Assembly (NCBI GenBank): GCA_045657465.1
Contig: JAZOTD010000026.1
Coordinates: forward strand, 1-64,000
DNA: 64,000 nucleotides
Direction: 5' to 3'
Source: RGIG1681 sp045657465
GTDB taxonomy: Bacteria; Bacillota; Clostridia; Christensenellales; UBA1242
Under the pieces are notes generated by a model, which did not search any database, was not told the DNA's origin, and saw only the letters and a program-made list of their open reading frames with translations. The translations under genes were made by a program, and so were the position numbers. This document shows, piece by piece, positions 26,201 to 35,200 of the stretch; position 1 is the stretch's first letter, and each line of letters starts with the position of its first letter.

Positions 26201-29200
26201 ATCTAAACCAAGTGAGTGAATTGAAAGAGCATAGTTAACATCAAGTCTAATAAGAATAAATGCGGTTGTGTTTGAATCGAAATAGAAATTCTTTAATGAA
26301 AGCGATGTTTTTTCGGTTGCAAACATTGCATAAGCATTTCTTTCAAATGAACCTGTGGCACCTTCATCTCTGCTGATTGAATAATCAGTACCAGTTGCTG
26401 GGGCAGTGGTTTTTATTTTTGAAAGTGCTGCAAAATTGCGTTGTGATTCTGCAGTGTAATATGCTTCAAAATATGATTTGCCAACATAACTTCCTGATGT
26501 GTCAGGAACTCGTGAGAACAAGTTTGGTTGAGCTTCCGCATCATCTCCAGCTTGTTTCTTTAAGCTAAATGGATAAAGTTCGCTTCCGTCACTGCCATAA
26601 CCACCACCAAGGAAGTTGTTGTTTACAGGATTTCCTTCATTGTCAGTTGTTACAAGATTAACATCTTCAATTGTCTTATTTTGACCTGACGAATTTGTTC
26701 TAATGGTATCTTTTGTGTCATCTTCATTATAGTAATATAATGCTTGAACTGAAATACCAGAATCGATTTCTGATTCATTGAAGATATAAGTTTGATAAAT
26801 ATCAATAAACTTAGCAACGTATTTGATGTTTGAATGAATATTTTTAATTTTTAATGTGTTGCCATCAATTACATAGTTGCCTTCAGTGTAGGTTCTATAA
26901 TAATTAATGTCATAGCTAAATGTGCTGTCGTTATATTCAAACAATGCATAAACTGTGCCTGAACTGAGAGAGAATGTTGTTGAAGTTGAAACATAAACAT
27001 TGTCGGTCACTTCTTTAAATTCATGCTTAATTTCAGTTCCGTCATAAGAATATGAAGCAACAACCGCATCATAATAAGTCATGTAGCCAATGTAGTTTGA
27101 ATTCCACATTTCAGCGATGGTCATTGTGCTAGGTGAAACATATGCTCTTGTGTATTCTTCATCATAATACAAATCTTCAGAATTTCCGTTCTTTGCATAA
27201 ACTTGAACAAATTTAGGAGAAGATAATGAACCAGTGTTTACAAACAAACCACCATAATATGATCTGAGTGATGCTGGAACAATTGTTAAATCATCAGCAA
27301 ACTGCATATCAGCATACATATCAGATGAAATAGAGTAGGTGACTCTATATTCTCGACCATTAGGATATTTTCCTTTAGTTGAAACAGCATAGGTTGTCAC
27401 TGAACTATTTTGTTTAAGTTGTGTTCTAATAAGTTTGTCTGAATAATTTGCAGTCATTTTCTTAGAAATATCTTCATCATCAACAACCCAACCATAAACA
27501 TCATCATATCTAACTTCATACCATCCCTCTAATCTGTAACCAGCATCAGGAATTGCAGAAAGTAATAATCCAGAATCTCTGTCATAATATGATGTTTTGA
27601 ATTGAAGAGTTGAATAAACTTTTCCGTTTTCATCTGCAAAAAGTTCACCGCTAGACAAATCGTTTGCTGTGCTTGAATAATAATCTCCAACTTTAGGGTC
27701 TTGTGATTGTTGTTTAGCCAAACTATAAGTTTTAATAATTGAACGAGCAATAACTTCAGAATCTAACAAAACTTCTTTTGTGATATCTAATGCATTGCTG
27801 TTTGTAACAACTGCACCACCACATGTTGCACATTTTCCATCAGCATTAAGTTCAGAAACTTTCATTGCTGAGCTGCAATTTGTGCAATATTTTGTTGGTG
27901 CATTAGTCATTTTTTCATATGTTTCTTGTGTAACTCTATAGAAGAATCCATCTGCATAAATAACTCTTATAGCAGAAGTTAATTCATTGTTAGAAGGTTC
28001 TGTTGACAAGATTTGATATGAAATCACGTCATAGATTGTTTTATAACCAACTGCTGGGGTAGGTGAGAACACATATGTCTGCATTGACTCATCAATTGCA
28101 ACAAAGTTTTGGCTTTCATAATTAAGGTTTCTAATATAGAAAGTTGAACCATCTTGGTTATAAAGTGCTTTTTCGGTGCCAAGCATACCATTTTGGTTGC
28201 CGAGAGACACCAAACATGGTTGACCAGCAGCCATTGTTTTTACATTTAATCCAAACACGCCCAAGCTGTCTGAAACACTCACGAGGTTTGAACCTTTAAA
28301 TGTCATAATCTTAAAGGTTTGATATCCCTCTCCAGGTAATGTTTCGCACACTAATAGGGTGTTTGTTTTGTTTTCATTTTTTAAATCTTCTTGAGATTGA
28401 ATTCCGATTCTTTGGAAGATTGGTTGTCCCTTGTAATATTCACCAGTGAAATACAAGAAAGGAGCCATTTCAATTTTTGAATAATAGTTTTGTGTTGTTT
28501 CATTCTTGAGATATTCAATGAAATACAAATCTTTTTGATAGTCATCTTCATCAATAAGAACTGATTCTGATGTTGATTTAATATTTATTGAACCACCAAC
28601 GTTTAGTGAACCATTCAAAACTTCAGTTGCAAGTGAAACCGCATAAATCTTTTCATAAACAGGTAACATCAAGAAATATCCAGCTGTGTTAGATTCAAAT
28701 CTAGCAATTGCACTATATCTATCATCTTTCAAACCTTCAGTTTTTTCTTGGTTGTAGGTGATATATTCAGCATTTTCTCTTTCATAAACACGCCATTCTT
28801 TGAATCTATAATAAATTGAACCGTTAAATGAGATTAATGGGTTTGCTACAAACACAACTGATTCAAGACCAACTTCAAGATAAACAGTTGTAGCTTGTCC
28901 TGCATTTAACACAGAGATTGATTTATCAAACCAATAACCAGTAAATTCGCCACTTCCAGGTGAAGGAATGTCTTTTGATTTAACCTTATAAGCAGATGTT
29001 AAACCAGCCACAACAACATTGTCATAATTGATTGATGCTGTTGAAGAAGAAGTTGCACCAAGTTCAATACCTGAAAGACCAACACATTCATCATTTGCAG
29101 AATTTTCTGTGATATCAGATGTGAGATAAATAACACCTGTTTTGTCATCTTGATAGTATGTGTGAATGTCATAATAAAGAATATCTTCCATTACTGATGT

Positions 29201-32200
29201 TGAGCTTTCCCACAAAGCAACATCACCATCTGCAAGTGTTTTAAACGCACCATTCTTCAAAATAAAGATGTTTGAGTTATATTCATATTTTCCAGTTGCT
29301 GGATTAAGTTGTTGAGTGTCAGCATAATACAAATTAGTGTCAGTTGCTTCATCATTCATTGCAACGTCAGTAATTTTTAAAGCTGCAGTGTATAATTGAT
29401 AATATTTTGCAGAACTTCCACCACCAACTCTAATGATTCCACCATAAATATTCTTTTTATCGGTTTCAAGTTCATTGTAGTTAGAAAGTCTCATAAATGG
29501 AATCAAGTTTGGATTATCTTCATCAACATAGTTTCCGTAATAATAATCTGCGAATGTTACTTCAACAAGATTGTCTTCGTTTCCAGTAATTATGTCAGTT
29601 AAATCTTTGTAAACAACCAATGTTTTAAATGAAACATTGTCAACCACATAATACATATTGTCAATATAATCATTTGTCATCAAGTTGTTCAATCTTGATT
29701 TAAAGCTAACTGCAGTGAAGTCTGTGACAATGTCATTGTCTTCATTTTCAACAATGCTTGTAATAATATCAACATAATATCCGTTATTGATAGTTACAGC
29801 AAAGTCAACAATAGCAGGTTTTCCTTGTTTATGATAAACATCAAACACAAAGATTGGGTTAACATAAGGTGCACCATCAACAAGAGTAACACCTGGGAAA
29901 CCTTCAGACACGTTGTCTTTATTGAGGTAGTCAATAGGGTAGTATCCACTTGAGTTCATCAATGCACTTTGATTGCCCTTAAGCGGGATGATTGATGAGA
30001 ATGAGTTGTATGTAATCACATCTTCAGAAGTTGTGGCTATAGTGAACTTTCCTAAAATAGTGATTATTTCATTGGTTTTTCCGTCAGAAACATAATGGCT
30101 AGAGCTTCCAACATCAACGAATTCAGTTTTTGTTACTTTGTTAAGTGGATCAGAGAAGTTGATTGTGCCATCTCCGTTAAATGAGAAATATTCGGTGTGA
30201 ACCGCTGACACAATTGAGCTAGAAACAACAAGTTCGCCACTGTTGATATCTTTTGCATAAGCAACTTTGTTAATAGCAGTTAATGAACCCATATCAACGT
30301 TTGATTCTGTTGACATTTGATATGTTGCAACAGCTTTGTAAGAAGCGAACATAAAGTATTGAGCTGTTGGTCTAAATTCAAAAATATTTTCTGTTTGTGA
30401 ATAGAAATAGTTAAAATCATAAACAGCATTAACTTTGTCAAATTGATATTCACCACTAACGATGCCAACATATCTGTTATAAATCAAACCATCAGTGTGC
30501 AAATAATAAATTCCATTTGAGAAACAGTCATAAGCCATCTTTACACAGTTTGTTGTAAATGACTTTGAAGTGTCAGTTGGATCAATTGCAATTGTGATTC
30601 TGTTTGTGTTTCTGTTGATTTCAGCCCATTGTGAATAGTTGCCATCAGAAAGCACTTTTAAAATCATTCCAGTTTCTGCATTAAACACCAAAGGACGTCC
30701 ATCAGCAACTGCTTCAGTTGCATTGTTCTTTAAGAAGGTATAAGTTAAAACATTATTGTCTGTTGGAACCAAGTCAACGTTTGATTCATAAACAACACCA
30801 TAACCATGTGGATCACCAGCTTTTGTGTGAGAAGCGAGTGCATAATAATATTTACCGCCATATGTGAATGAATAACTAACGTGTTGTCCTGATTTATAGT
30901 CTTCATAAGATTCAACAATTGCAGGAGTTAATGAAATATCTTCAATAGGTTTGAAGTTTCCGTTATCATAATAATAATATTTAAATTCATTGGTTGAAGA
31001 ACCAACTCTGGTCTTCAAATAATATGTTTCAGTTACATCATTATATTTAATTGTTGTTTCTTCAACATAAGAACCAAACAAATATTGTGTATTGATGTTA
31101 GATTGACCTTCAGTGAGTTCAGTAAACAGCATTTCATATGTGATAAGGTTTCCTGAGTTATCTCTCAAAAGTTCAAATTTTGAATAACGTTGAGTGTTTC
31201 CGCTCGCATCTGTGTCGGTGTATTGATAAGCTTCAATAAAACAATAACCTGAGTTTTTCTTAACTGTTCCATTAGGATTCCATTCTGTTGCAACGTTTGC
31301 AATGTAAATATTAATTGGAGTAGGTGAAGAATAAGAATAAAGGTCTGATGTGTAACATCTATAAAGTGTGTAAACCAGTTGAAGTGCAATATATGTGCTC
31401 TTGCTTGTGTCATAACCAAGTTCTGTAGCGTTTTCTGGTGAAAGTTCATATTCAATGACACTATCATAATAGTTATAGTTATTTATAGTATAGTTTCCAT
31501 CTCTATCTTGTGCTTCAAATGTTGCTTTATATTGTTCTGTTCCAAATCCAATAGATTGAAGATATGAAGGTGAGTTTTGAATGTTTGTGACTGAACCATA
31601 GTTTCCTTCAGGAGCACTTCCGTTAAGTAGCACATATTCTTTAAATCTATTTGTATCAGAACCACCTGTGGTGAGATAAATTTTACCTTCTTTTGAACCA
31701 GCAGAGAATGAGAGATAGTTAAGCAAAACATAAAACTCGGTGCCGTCATATGAAAAACCTGTTGCTGTAAAGCTTGCGGCAGTGGTGTTGTCCATTGTTG
31801 TCGGACTGGTATAAAGTTTTATGATACTACCAACAAATGAAGCGTGATTGTCAACATTGTCTTTACTCATATAATACTTTGTGCCTTTATATTCAACATA
31901 AGGCTGTGTTGCAGTGTCTTTAACAAGAAGTCTATATGCTTCAATAATGTTTGAAGTTTGTGCTGAGATTCCACTGATTGATGAAGAACCATCATAACCT
32001 TTAAATAATGTTTCAAAGTTTACTGTGTTTCTGGTATAAACCTGACCAGCAGTATAAACACCAGTGCCATAAATTGATCTAAACTCAACTTGAGAAATTA
32101 CGGCTTGACCTGAACCAGAGTTTTCGTTTTCTTGAACAACATAAAGTGTTTTTCTGTCAGACTCTTCAAGTTGTGCAACATAGTAATAGTAATAGTTTAC

Positions 32201-35200
32201 GAGTTTTGCACCAACATCATCATAATATGCTTTGTAGTTAACGTTTTTACTTCCAAAGCTTTCTTCATTTTTGCGAGTATAAATATCAAGACCTGTTGCA
32301 ATGACACCTTGCTCAACCAATTGATCAAAGTTGCTGATGCCATAATAATATTCAATGTTTTCAACGCCATTAATAACTGTGCGCTTTGCAAGTGGGGTGG
32401 TTGAATGATAAACAGTTTTTCTATTTCCTCCATCCAAATATGAATATTTGTCAAGATCATAATACAAATAACAAACTGAATCATATGAATTGAGTGCAGT
32501 TGCAGGCTTGTCATATGTTTGTTGGTTGATTGTAAGATCAACATTTATTGTAAGTTTATACTTATCAGATTCTTTAGTAATTGAATAAACATCAATTGCA
32601 GATGTTGCAACTCCACCACCTTTAATTGGAAGTTTTTTGCTAGTATCATATTTCAAGATGTTTTTATTTACACCAGCACCAAATGGTGAGTGATAAATAA
32701 ACACATCATTTCCTGTGTCAACCGTTTCAATATAATCATAATTTTTGTATAGCGTAATTTTCTTTCCTGTGCCATTTTCGAAATCTTCTAATTTCATATA
32801 GCAAAGATTTCCGTTATATGTGTAGGTTGGAATAAATTCGCCAGTTGATGGATGTTTTTCTCTTTTTGTTGTTTCAAGCACTGATGCATAATAGTTGTTT
32901 GAACTATCTTGAACAAGCAAGTTTGCTGTTTGATAACTTGAGAATCTAAACGCGTCAATATATAAGTTGTAAATTTTCAAACCACCTTCGGCAGAAACAT
33001 AATCTTCAGATGAATAATAAAGTTTTTGGTCAGTTACAGGTGTTTTATCTGCATTTAACATTGGTGTTCCGCCTATAACATGTTGTGTCTTACCTTCAGC
33101 GTCAACGATGCTTTGATTGCCGTCATAAACCATGCCTGTAAATTCAGTTCCAAAAAGTTCTACACTCGCAATTTTCCATTTAATGCCTTGATAGTTGAAC
33201 GCTGAGAATGCTTTGTCAAGCAAAATTGTATTTTCATCAAACACTTCATTTGCATAAAGGGTAGGGAGAATATTTCCATTTTTATCAAGTTTGAAATATA
33301 AATAACTACCATGGTATAAGAATGCATTGATGTTCATGTCAGATTTGTAACCATGAGCCACAATAGATGTTGAACTTTTGCCAAAAAATCTCAAAGCAAA
33401 ATTGTTTGCTCTTACACCATCAATAATATAAGCATCTGCAGCAACACCATAATCTGTTGGATGGTCTTTGATATCTTCTGGTTTTGCAGCTTCAACAGTG
33501 CCAGTGCTTGTTCCATCTGCTTTTGTGAATGTTGTTATCCAGTTTGAACCATAGCTAAATCTTAAATTTTTTGCAAAAGAAACGCCAGTGATGTCTAAGT
33601 TAAATGCTGTATCAACAACAAGTATAAACTTTTCATCACTTTCTGAATCAGGATTTTCAATATATAATGGAAGGTTACTAAAAGCAGAATTTTCTGCAAA
33701 AACATAATAGTCTTTTGAATCTGCTGTAAATTTAATGTTAGTAAAGAATGTGTTTTGAACGGTAAGTGTGGCAGAACCATCAGCTGCAATTTCAATATAA
33801 ATTGTATCAGTTTGATAAGACCATGCTTTGAAACATTCGAAGTCGCTATAAAGCACTGTGCTTGTTGTGTCAACATAGAATTTAACTTCAGTTACACTAA
33901 ACAATGGGCTCGATGATGCTGAAAAATCTTTAAATTCAGCAACATATCTTTCAAGATTGATGCTATACTCAGTTGCAGATTCTTTTGTTATTGTAAAGTT
34001 TTTATAACCACGGTCAGCAATCAAATCAATTTCATTTGAAAGATAAACATCTGTGTAGAATTGATTTGTGTTCATGCTGAAGTATAATTTTTCTTTGCCA
34101 AGAGTCAAGATTAGGCGAGTGATATTTGCCACATAATAGCCTTTTGCTTGATCGTAAACAACCTCTAATTTTGTCGCACCAAAGAGTTGAGTTATGTCAC
34201 CTTTGAATCTATCTTCAAAAATAACTGTTTCAACATTAAAGTCAAAATAAACATTTCCTTCATAGTAGAAATATTGAGTTTCACCAACGTTGAAGGTGTA
34301 ATAGTCAGTCAAACCGCCATTAGCATTTTTGATATCTTCATAGAACGAAGCTCTATATGTTAAAGTTTCTTCTTTTAGGTCAACATCAACATCTTCAACA
34401 CTTAGATCAATTTTTTCACTCAAACTCAAATTGTAGAAGTAAGTGTTGTAAACCAAGTGTGAAACATAGAGAGTAACATCATCGCCACAATCTACTGTTG
34501 TTTCACCAAAAAAGTTTTCATATGCACCTATAAATCTTTCTTGCAAAATTGATGTGTCTGCTTCTTTATCATAAACAACTTCATTTACAAATTGTGTTGA
34601 TGGGGAACTTCCGTCTCCTTCAACATAAGTTTTGTTGATTTCAGTAGCTTTTGGCACATATGCTTCTTGTTTTGAACCTTTTTGGAGAAGATATGGCACG
34701 CTTGAATCAGCATGGAAATATCTATAACCATTATAGTGAAGTTCAGTAGCGTTTACATATTTGCCTGCATTATTCGTTGTTTGGAATGGTAGGGCATAGA
34801 GAGAGTTTGGATCAGTTCCATAATTGCTTGCAATATTAATTTTTCTAAAATGAATATATTCATAGTTTGTTAGTCGTGAGTCAGTGTCATAACTCTTTAC
34901 AAACATATCATTTGATGTTGTTGATTGGAACACATACAAAATCTCTGTTCCAAATGAGTTTTGATATGAATATTTGTAATAATTGTCAGCATAAAGCAAG
35001 AAGTTTCCATCCATGCTTTCATTGACATCATCTGGGTTTAAATAATTTAAAGCACCAGCGCTAACAGTAGAAGTGTAGAGATCAGCATAATAGAATTCTT
35101 GTTCATATGCTGTTCCGCCATCTTCAGGCTTTTCAATTGCATTTGTGATAACTACGATTGTGTTGTTTGTTGCATTTGAGTTCATATATGCTTGAACGTC

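Larger units (their letters stand above)
14800..28840 (-). repeat. InlB/Flg_new-like GWY/GWW repeat region of the giant protein
   Basis: At least a dozen modules carry the family's hallmark [YF]xFxG[WLF][WYK] strand followed by an aromatic A[KR]F/AIF strand. Examples are FKEWRVYE (near 28.8 kb), LEGWYEVR (27.5), FAGWYSQT (24.15), FVGFKFGE (22.5), FYGWYLNG (20.2), ITGFKYTK (19.5), FTGLFLDG (19.07), FNGWYLYR (18.4), FTGWWQVI (18.07), FIGLYVNG (16.8), FNGWYLFN (16.37), FTGWWQEV (16.07) and FIGFRVNY (14.85). Known families with this strand are extracellular beta-grasp repeats of surface proteins (Listeria-Bacteroides repeat). Confidence 0.65.
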
